A stretch of 50,596 nucleotides of DNA from Ruminococcus sp. (lineage in GTDB: Bacteria; Bacillota; Clostridia; Oscillospirales; Ruminococcaceae). The stretch's first letter is position 1. Each line of letters starts with the position of its first letter. The DNA lies in NCBI GenBank assembly GCA_021199305.1, contig JAJQIH010000037.1, forward strand, positions 64,001 to 114,596, read 5' to 3'. The notes beneath the pieces are model-generated. The model was not told the DNA's origin, did no database searches, and saw only the letters and a list, made by a program, of their open reading frames with translations. Both the position numbers and the translations under genes were made by a program. Shown here piece after piece: positions 9,376 through 16,532 of the stretch.

Positions 9376-9639
9376 TTTAAATCACGGATTAAAATCTGAC
9401 ATTCCGCAAAAGCGGAGAAATTAAAAATTTAAGATTTGAAGTACGTGCTGGCATATTTTCTATAGCTTCTTAAGAGACAAATAAATAATTTATCCGCCCG
9501 CCGCTTATTGCGGCGGGAGTGGATAAATAAAAGCCTGCAAGTACCGAATCTGAATTACAAACAATTTGAAAATAATTTTTTTCACCTTATACGTCTGCTG
9601 AGAATCTGAATATTCTCAGCAGGCATTAGGGAGGGCTTC
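9376..9639 (+). promoter_or_regulatory. Intergenic RNA hairpins between shaft pilin and sortase C
   Basis: This 264-nt gap inside the operon holds three hairpins: TCCGC/GCGGA (9403-9416); a long one at 9489-9527 (TTTATCC plus CCCGCCGC pairing with GCGGCGGG plus GGATAAA); and CTGCTGAGAAT/ATTCTCAGCAG (9595-9622), which ends seven bases before the sortase Shine-Dalgarno. None has a proper T-run. They may protect or punctuate the mRNA so that pilin is made in excess over sortase, a role known for hairpins elsewhere but inferred here. Confidence 0.55.
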
Positions 9640-10563
9640 ATGAGAAAGAAAAAAGGCAGATTATCAACAATTCTCTTAATTGTCGCCTTACTGGTGGGGC
9701 TCTCCGTAATGCTATATCCAACAGTCAGCGACTGGTGGAATTCAAAAACGCAGTCGAGAGCGATTGCGGAATACGTTGAGCAGGTAGAAAAGCTTGACGA
9801 AGTAGATTATGATGCAATTCTGAAACTTGCAAACGAATACAACGAGCAGATTAAACAGCTAAGCTCGCCCTTTACCGACTATGACGAGGTAGAAGGCTAC
9901 GAGGATATACTTGACGTTGCAGGGAACGGCGTAATGGGATATATATCCATTCCGCAGATAAACGTAGAGCTTCCTATTTATCACGGCACAAGCGAGGGAG
10001 TTTTAAACGTAGCGGTCGGACACCTTCAGGGTTCAACCCTGCCGGTAGGAGGCGAGGGAACACACGCTGTAATCTCTGCACACAGAGGTTTACCGTCGGC
10101 AAAGCTGTTTTCCGACCTTGACGATTTAGTGGTTGGCGACACGTTCACAATCACAGTCTTAAAAGAGGTTTACACATACGAGGTCGAGGAGATAAACATA
10201 GTAGAGCCTGACCAGATGGATAAGCTTTTGTGCGTTGACGGCGAGGATTTAGTAACGCTGATGACCTGTACCCCTTACGGAGTAAACACGCACAGATTGC
10301 TTGTCAGAGCGCACAGAATTGATACAATCTACGATAAAGAAACTAAAACTGCGTCGGTTGACGCAATACAGCTTGATTCGCTTCTTGTTGTGCCGTTTAT
10401 AGCGGCTCCGCTACTGATACTTCTGATAATTTACTGGGTATGGGGCGGAAGAAAAGGCAAGAAGAAAAAATCAGTTGATAAATTAGCCAGTGACTTTATG
10501 TCAGCTGACGAAAAGGCAAATCCGCCTGATAAACAAGATGAGGATTACGATACAAAAACGTAA
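9640..10563 (+). CDS. Class C sortase (pilus polymerase)
   Basis: A 307-residue sortase with GGGAGGG four bases before the ATG. It has an N-terminal membrane helix (10-28), the sortase beta-barrel from about residue 97 (GYISIPQINVELPI), catalytic His148 in SAHRGLP, Cys210 in TLMTCTPYG, and Arg219 in NTHRLLVRA. A second C-terminal membrane helix (about 242-266, followed by a Lys/Arg-rich tail) is typical of class C. The lid that normally carries a DP[FWY] motif reads SPF (76-78), so the lid Asp appears to be absent. It should cleave the pilin sorting signals and join subunits through the pilin Lys. It sits between shaft and basal pilin genes. Confidence 0.93.
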   Translation: MRKKKGRLSTILLIVALLVGLSVMLYPTVSDWWNSKTQSRAIAEYVEQVEKLDEVDYDAILKLANEYNEQIKQLSSPFTDYDEVEGYEDILDVAGNGVMGYISIPQINVELPIYHGTSEGVLNVAVGHLQGSTLPVGGEGTHAVISAHRGLPSAKLFSDLDDLVVGDTFTITVLKEVYTYEVEEINIVEPDQMDKLLCVDGEDLVTLMTCTPYGVNTHRLLVRAHRIDTIYDKETKTASVDAIQLDSLLVVPFIAAPLLILLIIYWVWGGRKGKKKKSVDKLASDFMSADEKANPPDKQDEDYDTKT

Positions 10564-10575
10564 AGGAGGGATAAT

Positions 10576-11859
10576 ATGCGAGCAAAGAGATTTAGCTTCG
10601 GGACAGCTTTATGTCTTATTGGAATGCTGATGCTAATATTGTCGGCTGCATTTATCCCGGCAAGCTATGTATTTGCAGCAGACGACTGTTCTTTGACTAT
10701 CAGCTATTCAGCAAACAGTACGACCACGCCGCAGACGACCTGGAGTGCATATAAAATCGGTTCAAGAAATCCTTATGGCGGCTTTACGCTTGAAGGAAGC
10801 TTCGCCGACACATCCATTACCCTTGAGGGCTTAACGACCGAAGCGCTTAGTGAAGCTGCATACTCGCTTGAAACCTATGCAATAGCAAACGGCTTGAAAG
10901 CAGATGCAACCGGCAAGACAAATACGTCCGGAACGCTCACGCTCAGCGGCCTTGAGGAAGGAATTTATCTTGTATTTTCCGAGGACGTAACGACTGACGA
11001 TTATATTTACCAGTCGCAGCCGTCTATAGTTGAGGTTGGCGGCTTCGAGGACAAAAACGTAACGATATCCCCGAAAACCTCTATAACGACGATAACTCAC
11101 GAAACCACAACCTATTCGGTAAGAAAGGTCTGGACGAACGAAACGTCTGACGCTGCTCGTCCGACTTCCCTGAAGATTGAGCTTTATAAGGACGGCGCTC
11201 TTTACGATACTATTACGCTTGATTCGTCGAACGGTTGGTATTACGAGTGGGAGTCTGACGACTCAGCTGTATGGCGTGTAGCCGAGAAGAATATTCCAAC
11301 CGACTACACAGTAAGCTACACTTCAAGCGACACGAAGTTTTACATTACAAATACCTATTCGACAACTACAACTACTACCGAGCCGACGACTACAACCACG
11401 GCGCCGACCACCACAACAACTGTAACCACAACCACCACAACTGATACAACCGAATCTACGACTACTACGACTACAAGCTCGCAGCAAACGACAACCACAA
11501 CTACCGTTTCAACAGTAGCTACAACGACGACCACAGTGCCTCCAAGAGAGGAGCTTGAGCGACTGATTGACGAGCTTGAGGAGCTCAACGAGTTTGATTA
11601 TACCGAAGAAAGCTGGGCGGAATTTAAAGAGATTTTAGATCGTGCAAAGCTGATTCTGAGCGGCGGTGACGCGACGGATGAGGAAATCACAGCAATTTTG
11701 CAGGAGCTAAAAACTGCACAGAGTAAGCTTGTTTATAGCTCGCTTCCACAGACCGGACAGCTTTGGTGGCCCGTTCCTATATTTGCCGGCGGAGGACTTG
11801 TACTGATTGCCACAGGAGTAAGGCTAAACAAGAAGAAGGACGGCAAAGATGACGAATAA
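10576..11859 (+). CDS. Minor (probably basal) pilin with Thr-rich stalk and LPQTG anchor
   Basis: 427 residues; Shine-Dalgarno AAGGAGGG at 10563-10570. Signal peptide 1-35 (VFAA). An N-terminal D1-like pilin domain contains TWSAYKIG and GIYLVFSE. A CnaB-like domain at about 175-255 starts SVRKVWTNE and ends in FYITNTY. Next is a Thr stalk of roughly 70 residues (about 260-320), then a helical bundle of about 60 residues (REELERLIDELEELN..., like FIVAR repeats), and the sorting signal LPQTG (390-394) with membrane helix and Lys-rich tail. The long Thr stalk just before the wall anchor suits a basal subunit spanning the peptidoglycan; that assignment is inferred. The gene overlaps the next sortase by 11 bp. 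Confidence 0.85.
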   Translation: MRAKRFSFGTALCLIGMLMLILSAAFIPASYVFAADDCSLTISYSANSTTTPQTTWSAYKIGSRNPYGGFTLEGSFADTSITLEGLTTEALSEAAYSLETYAIANGLKADATGKTNTSGTLTLSGLEEGIYLVFSEDVTTDDYIYQSQPSIVEVGGFEDKNVTISPKTSITTITHETTTYSVRKVWTNETSDAARPTSLKIELYKDGALYDTITLDSSNGWYYEWESDDSAVWRVAEKNIPTDYTVSYTSSDTKFYITNTYSTTTTTTEPTTTTTAPTTTTTVTTTTTTDTTESTTTTTTSSQQTTTTTTVSTVATTTTTVPPREELERLIDELEELNEFDYTEESWAEFKEILDRAKLILSGGDATDEEITAILQELKTAQSKLVYSSLPQTGQLWWPVPIFAGGGLVLIATGVRLNKKKDGKDDE

Positions 11860-12460
11860 GCTAGGAAAATGTTTTATACTTGTAGGGGCAGTGCTGCTTA
11901 TAGCAGCCTTGTCCCTTGTTTTGTTCAATAAATATCAATCCGATTCAGCTTACGATAAAGCACAGTCGATACTGTCTGAGCTTCAGGAAAAAATGCCGAG
12001 CGAAACGATTGACAGCACCGACTCCAAAGCTTTAGAGCAAATTGAGCTGGAGCAGGGTTACGTTCCAACAATTGAGGTTGACGGAAACGAGTATTTGGGA
12101 GTTATATACATTCCTTCGATTGACACAGAGCTTCCTGTAATCAAGGACTGGAGCAACGACAATCTCGATATAGCGCCCTGCCGTTATTACGGAAGCGTTG
12201 CGGAGAATAATCTGATTATTGCGGCGCACAACTATGCGACCTACTTCGACAAGGTTGAAAATCTTGTTCCTGGCGACATAGTAATTTTCGTTACCGCCGA
12301 CGGGATAAAGTACGAATACGAGGTTTCAACCACCGAGCTTATCGGCGGCGGAAATCCAGCACGAATGAAAAGCGATTTTGATTCGTGGGATTTAACGCTT
12401 TTCACCTGTACGTGGAGCGGAAGATCCCGTGTGACAGTCCGCTGTGTTCTGAGAGGATAA
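11849..12460 (+). CDS. Second sortase of the pilus operon (wall-anchoring candidate)
   Basis: 203 residues; the ATG at 11849 overlaps the basal pilin gene by 11 bp, so the two are translationally coupled. One N-terminal membrane helix (8-26), then a sortase domain with GVIYIPSIDTELPV, catalytic His127 (IIAAHNYATYF), Cys187 (LTLFTCTWS) and Arg194 (GRSRVTVRC). There is no C-terminal helix, so it is not class C; its size and TLxTC context fit a class B/D-like sortase. It may attach the finished pilus, through the basal subunit's LPQTG, to peptidoglycan. It is the last gene before the operon terminator. Confidence 0.88.
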   Translation: MTNKLGKCFILVGAVLLIAALSLVLFNKYQSDSAYDKAQSILSELQEKMPSETIDSTDSKALEQIELEQGYVPTIEVDGNEYLGVIYIPSIDTELPVIKDWSNDNLDIAPCRYYGSVAENNLIIAAHNYATYFDKVENLVPGDIVIFVTADGIKYEYEVSTTELIGGGNPARMKSDFDSWDLTLFTCTWSGRSRVTVRCVLRG

Positions 12461-12477
12461 AAAATAAAAAACACATA

Positions 12478-12507
12478 AAAAGCGACAGACTAAAATCTGC
12501 CGCTTTT
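12478..12507. terminator. Bidirectional terminator between pilus operon and flavin reductase gene
   Basis: Arms AAAAGCGACAGA (12478-12489) and TCTGCCGCTTTT (12496-12507) pair with one mismatch around a 6-nt loop. A/T tracts on both sides let it serve both converging transcripts. Confidence 0.75.
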
Positions 12508-12532
12508 ACTTTTATGACTAATATAAGCTCAG

Positions 12533-13096
12533 TTACTTTATATCCAAGCCATCTTTAAATGCTTCACCTATCCTTTGAGTTACTTTGTAGTAACCGTGAG
12601 TATATGGGTCAAATGCAATAGCTGCTACCTTTTCAATATCAATGTTATTGCCATTCATAACTGATTCATCAGCAGTTGTGTTTACCACCTTGCCAATAAC
12701 TCCACAGCCGTACTTGCCGTCTTGATATTCAATGAATTCACACTCCATACAAAGAGGAAATTCGATGATAACAGGAGCGTCAATGTTTTCAGACTTCTTT
12801 GCAGTCAATCCGCTTTTTGCAAACTTGTCAGGTGTATTATTTCCTGAAACAACTCCAAAATAGTCAGCTTCCTTCATGTGCGCCGCGTCAGCAATACTTA
12901 CTGTGAAAGCTTTTCTCGCCTTGATATTTTTTACTGTCTTGTGGGTTTCTGTGAGGTTTAAAATCACGTGATCTCTCGCAAGCATTGTGCCCCAAGCGGC
13001 GTTCATAACATCGACGCTTCCGTCCTCATTGTAGGTTGCTATCATAAGCACTGGCATTGGAAAAATCGCTTCTGTTGTTTTGATACTTTTTCTCAT
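12533..13096 (-). CDS. Flavin reductase-like (FMN-binding) protein
   Basis: 187 residues; ATG at 13096 behind AAAGGAG. The sequence MPVLMIATYNEDGSVDVMNAAWGT followed by HVILNLTETHKTVKNI is the N-terminal FMN-binding half of the flavin reductase-like/flavoredoxin family (split beta-barrel), and the length fits the family. Such proteins bind FMN and pass electrons from NAD(P)H or another donor to an acceptor not identifiable from sequence. It is divergent from an HxlR-family regulator across a 105-bp gap with a palindromic operator, so it is probably that regulator's target. A -10-like TATAAT lies on the minus strand at 13133-13128, without a clear -35. Confidence 0.88.
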   Translation of the reverse strand: MRKSIKTTEAIFPMPVLMIATYNEDGSVDVMNAAWGTMLARDHVILNLTETHKTVKNIKARKAFTVSIADAAHMKEADYFGVVSGNNTPDKFAKSGLTAKKSENIDAPVIIEFPLCMECEFIEYQDGKYGCGVIGKVVNTTADESVMNGNNIDIEKVAAIAFDPYTHGYYKVTQRIGEAFKDGLDIK

Positions 13097-13159
13097 AAAA
13101 CAAATCTCCTTTGTTGCAATTTTGATAATTATATGTTATCATAGAACCGAAAAAATTAC

Positions 13160-13186
13160 AAGTACCTACATTTGTGTAAGGTACTT
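13160..13186. promoter_or_regulatory. Inverted-repeat operator in the HxlR/flavin reductase divergent region
   Basis: AAGTACCT (13160-13167) and AGGTACTT (13179-13186) are perfect inverted arms separated by 11 bp. HxlR-type regulators commonly bind GTAC-containing palindromes next to their own gene. A second palindrome, TGATAA/TTATCA (13123-13128 and 13136-13141), lies nearby. Confidence 0.7.
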
Positions 13187-13201
13187 TCTCGGAGGTAAGT
13201 T

Positions 13202-13534
13202 ATGGGAGAAAAAACAATAGCTAATGCAAATTTTGAGGATACAGGTTACAGCTATACGCTGTCTTTGATTTCAGGAAAGTACAAGCCTGTAATTCTCTAT
13301 TGCTTGATGGAATACGAACCCGTTCGTTTTAATGAAATGCAGAGATACCTCAAAAGGGTTGCTGATAAAACACTGAGTCAAAATTTAAAGGAGCTTGAAG
13401 CCGACGACTTGGTAATACGTCGAGTGTATCCACAAATTCCGCCGAAGGTGGAGTATTCTCTTACGGATAGGGGACATTCTCTTGTTTCTGTTTTAGATCT
13501 TTTATGTGAATGGGGAAACGAAAACAGAAGATGA
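13202..13534 (+). CDS. HxlR-family winged-helix transcriptional regulator
   Basis: 110 residues with GGAGG at 13191-13195. It shows the full HxlR pattern: LISGKYKPVILYCLMEYEPVRFNEMQRYLKRVADKTLSQNLKELEADDLVIRR, that is, helix, recognition helix and wing, then VEYSLTDRGHSL. These dimeric regulators often respond to electrophiles, quinones or redox state and control a divergent oxidoreductase. Here that partner is the FMN-binding protein on the other strand. No Cys is seen in the N-terminal helix where redox-sensing HxlR proteins carry one, so the signal may be a ligand rather than thiol oxidation. Confidence 0.92.
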   Translation: MGEKTIANANFEDTGYSYTLSLISGKYKPVILYCLMEYEPVRFNEMQRYLKRVADKTLSQNLKELEADDLVIRRVYPQIPPKVEYSLTDRGHSLVSVLDLLCEWGNENRR

Positions 13535-13546
13535 TTTGTACACAAA

Positions 13547-13584
13547 AAATCAGCCTCACCGATTCAGGTGGGGCTGATTTTTTT
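13547..13584. terminator. Bidirectional intrinsic terminator between hxlR-type gene and metH
   Basis: Arms AAATCAGCCTCACC (13547-13560) and GGTGGGGCTGATTT (13567-13580) pair with one G-T, loop GATTCA, with T-runs on both strands. Confidence 0.88.
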
Positions 13585-15940
13585 ATTCACTGAAAATCTT
13601 CTTTGCAAGGTCCGCCGATTCCTTAGCGTCCTTTGTATAGTAATCTGCGCCTATCTTTTTGGCGTATTCGGGAGTTAAAACTGCGCCGCCAACCCAGACT
13701 ATCGTGTCTGGCTTTTTAGCTTTAAGAAGCTTTATCGTTTCCTCCATTGCGCCGAGCGTCGTCGTCATCAATGCTGAAAGTCCAACAAGCTTTATGTTTT
13801 CCTTTATCGCCGTATCAACAACCACCTCAGGCGGTACGTCCTTTCCGAGATCAATTACGGCAAAGCCGTAGTTTTGCAAAATTACCTTTACGATATTTTT
13901 TCCAATGTCGTGAACGTCGCCCTTTACTGTGGCGATGATAATTCTGCCCTTTGAAACGTTTTCCTGCTGGGTTTTTGAAAGCTCATTTTTGATTACTTCA
14001 AAGCAAGCCTGTGCGCCGGACGCCGCAAGAATAAGCTGCGGCAGGAATATTTTTCCCTTTTCAAAATCATCTCCAGCCTTGTCAAGAATAGGTATAAGCT
14101 CGCCGTTTACAATTTCTAGCGGTTCTTTTGTCGAAAGGAGATTTTGCGTTATCTGCTTAGCTTCGATTTTAAGTCCGTTTGAAACGGCGTAAGAAAGCGT
14201 TATTTCGTTACTTTGCGGCTTTGAAGCTGCTTTGCTGTTGTCGCCCGAATAAGCGGCAATAAACTCAGTTGAATTTTTATCATAGCCTTTCAGCAGCTTG
14301 AACGCTCTCACTGCTCCGCTCATTCCTTCAATGTTAGGGTTTATAATTGGAAGGTCGAGTCCGTATGTCAGAGCCATTGTCAGAAAGTTCTGATTTACAA
14401 GCGGGCGGTTAGGAAGTCCAAAGCTTATATTTGAAACGCCGAGTACAGTTTTAAGCCCAAGCTCGTTGTGAACTCGCCCAAGCGCTTCAAGCGTTTGCAT
14501 AACTCCCTCCTGCTCAGCGGAAGCTGTAAGCGTCAGGCAGTCGATATAAACGTCCTTATCGGGTATCCCAAGCTCCCTTGCCCGATTTAAAATCTTCTTT
14601 GCGATTTCAAACCTCTCGTCCGCACTTTTTGGTATTCCGTTTTCGTCAAGTGCCAGACCAACTACTGCCGCCGAATATTTCTTTACAATCGGCAAAACTG
14701 TGCTTAAAGACTTTTCCTCGCCGTTTACAGAGTTTACTATTGCCTTGCCGTTGTAAATACGAAGGGCAGCTTCAATTACCTCAGGGTTTGTAGAATCTAT
14801 CTGCAATGGAAGGTCGGTAATGCCTTGAATCGCCTTTACAACCCGCACCATCATTTCCTTTTCGTCGACTCCAGGAAGTCCGACGTTTACGTCTAAAATA
14901 TCAGCTCCAGCATCCGCCTGCTCTATCGCCTGAGCAAGTATGTAGTCTACGTCGTTTGCAAGAAGTGCTTCCTTGAAACGCTTCTTGCCGGTAGGGTTAA
15001 TCCTCTCGCCAATTATTCTGGGGCAGGAGATAACCACCGTTTTTGAATTAGAGCAAACGGCGCTTATCTGCTCTGGCGTATTTTTCTGATAGCGTTCGTT
15101 TTCAAAACACTTTTTCAAAAGAGAAATGTACTCAGGTTTAGTGCCGCAGCAGCCGCCGACAATTTTTGCGCCAAGCGGAATAGTCTTAGCCATTTGTTCA
15201 GCAAACGTTTCAGCGTCTGTTGAATAAAGTCCGGTAACAGGGTCGGGAAGACCAGCGTTTGGCTTTACAATAATCGGCAGCGAGCAGTATTTTGAAAACT
15301 CCTTGATAACGTCGATAAGCTCGTCTGGCCCTCTTGAACAGTTAAGTCCGAGCGCAGAAACTCCTAATCCTTCAAGCGTAGTTATCATTGAAATCGGGTC
15401 GCAGCCTGTAAAGGTTCTGCCGCTTTCTTCAAATGTCATAGAGCAGAGTATCGGCTTGTCAGAATTTTCTCTTGCCGCCAAAACGCCAGCCTTTAGCTCG
15501 TACAGGTCGGTTTGCGTTTCAAGGAAAATAACGTCCGCTAAGTCGGCGCAGACAATCTGTTCCTTGTAGTATTCGTAAGCCTCCTCAAACGTCATAGTGC
15601 CGTTTGGTTCGCAAAGCTTTCCGACAGGTGATAAATCAAGAGCTACCAGAGCCTTGTCTCCCGCGCATTCCTTTGCAATTTCCAAGGCTTTGGGAATTAT
15701 ATCGCAGGGTTTGTACCCTGAGCCTGCAAGCTTGTACGAATTACAGCCGAATGTGTTGGCCGTTACTATGTCGCTTCCAGCTTCAACATAAGACGAAATT
15801 ACCGTCTTTATCATTTCAGGATTTTTGACATTCAGCAAAACCGGGTTCTCACCAGGTTCCATACCCAGTCGCTGAAGCTCAGTTCCAAAGCCGCCGTCCA
15901 AAAATATAAAATCCTTTTCAAGTAGTGTTTTAAAATCCAT
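13583..15940 (-). CDS. metH: Methionine synthase, cobalamin-dependent, lacking the reactivation domain
   Basis: 785 residues, against about 1200 for full MetH. The homocysteine-binding barrel (about 1-290) has Zn-ligand cysteines in GLNCSRGP and GGCCGTKPE. The methyltetrahydrofolate (pterin) barrel starts at about 305 with IGERINPTGKKRF. The cobalamin module (about 565-785) has the helical cap and the DVHDIGKNIV signature whose His coordinates cobalt. The C-terminal SAM-dependent reactivation domain is missing but is encoded by the upstream gene, which overlaps this one by 11 bp. The enzyme transfers a methyl group from methyl-THF to homocysteine; metF at 27882 supplies methyl-THF. It is the last gene of a six-gene minus-strand operon. 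Confidence 0.93.
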   Translation of the reverse strand: MDFKTLLEKDFIFLDGGFGTELQRLGMEPGENPVLLNVKNPEMIKTVISSYVEAGSDIVTANTFGCNSYKLAGSGYKPCDIIPKALEIAKECAGDKALVALDLSPVGKLCEPNGTMTFEEAYEYYKEQIVCADLADVIFLETQTDLYELKAGVLAARENSDKPILCSMTFEESGRTFTGCDPISMITTLEGLGVSALGLNCSRGPDELIDVIKEFSKYCSLPIIVKPNAGLPDPVTGLYSTDAETFAEQMAKTIPLGAKIVGGCCGTKPEYISLLKKCFENERYQKNTPEQISAVCSNSKTVVISCPRIIGERINPTGKKRFKEALLANDVDYILAQAIEQADAGADILDVNVGLPGVDEKEMMVRVVKAIQGITDLPLQIDSTNPEVIEAALRIYNGKAIVNSVNGEEKSLSTVLPIVKKYSAAVVGLALDENGIPKSADERFEIAKKILNRARELGIPDKDVYIDCLTLTASAEQEGVMQTLEALGRVHNELGLKTVLGVSNISFGLPNRPLVNQNFLTMALTYGLDLPIINPNIEGMSGAVRAFKLLKGYDKNSTEFIAAYSGDNSKAASKPQSNEITLSYAVSNGLKIEAKQITQNLLSTKEPLEIVNGELIPILDKAGDDFEKGKIFLPQLILAASGAQACFEVIKNELSKTQQENVSKGRIIIATVKGDVHDIGKNIVKVILQNYGFAVIDLGKDVPPEVVVDTAIKENIKLVGLSALMTTTLGAMEETIKLLKAKKPDTIVWVGGAVLTPEYAKKIGADYYTKDAKESADLAKKIFSE

Positions 15941-16532
15941 AATCCTTTATCCCCATTACTGCCGTAACTGATTTTCGTGGAATCATAATAAGCGTATCAG
16001 TCATACAAATTCCGATTTCCTTCGTAGCGTCAACCGCCTTTAAAAACTCGCCCTGACTTTCAAGCGGCAAATCTCCGTAGCCGCAGGAAAAACGAGTTGT
16101 AAGTGTGACGCTTCCTAAAGCGTTTGCAATTTCCTTTTCCGTCTGGTCGCAAACCTGCTCGATAAGAGCGGATGCTAAATTGTCAGCAATAAAGCCGCTT
16201 GTTATATCCGCCGCTTCAAGCTGCCGTATTAGCGTATCAACTCCAACGCCGAGCGTCGCCGCAAAAATTCCTGCGTGGCGGCAGCCGCCGAGCAGCTTTT
16301 TTATATTTTGCCCTTTAAGAAAAAGGGAACTGCCTTTAAGCTTAACGCCGTCGTCTGTAAAGTCATCTGTCTCAAAAACTCTGTAAACCATTTTAGGCTT
16401 TGCCACTTTAAGAAGCTTCTTTTCACACTCCAGTGTCATAGCTATAAAGCTGTCCGACGGAGTTGAACCTCGAAATCCCATATATCGGTACGCTTCACGT
16501 TTGTTTATTTCATTGATTCCAGTTATATTCAT
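15930..16532 (-). CDS. Stand-alone methionine synthase reactivation (activation-domain) protein
   Basis: 200 residues. The segment TTRFSCGYGDLPLE matches the conserved SAM/cobalamin contact region of the MetH C-terminal activation domain (RxSxGYG type). Its ATG directly abuts the stop codon of ppk (TAAATG at 16535-16530), and its end overlaps the truncated metH by 11 bp, so translation of all three is coupled. It presumably supplies in trans the reductive methylation of cob(II)alamin that MetH normally performs with its own C-terminus. Split MetH systems of this type are known in some Firmicutes and Thermotogales. The electron donor is not visible. Confidence 0.85.
   Translation of the reverse strand: MNITGINEINKREAYRYMGFRGSTPSDSFIAMTLECEKKLLKVAKPKMVYRVFETDDFTDDGVKLKGSSLFLKGQNIKKLLGGCRHAGIFAATLGVGVDTLIRQLEAADITSGFIADNLASALIEQVCDQTEKEIANALGSVTLTTRFSCGYGDLPLESQGEFLKAVDATKEIGICMTDTLIMIPRKSVTAVMGIKDYGF

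Noticed and set aside
11380-11540. Possible tandem DNA repeat or CRISPR-like array
   Set aside because: The repetition is codon-level Thr repetition inside a pilin stalk, in frame and without spacers.
11355-11588. Minus-strand 77-codon ORF made almost entirely of Val and Ser
   Set aside because: It is the complement of the ACN-repeat Thr stalk of the basal pilin; no ribosome site and no plausible protein.
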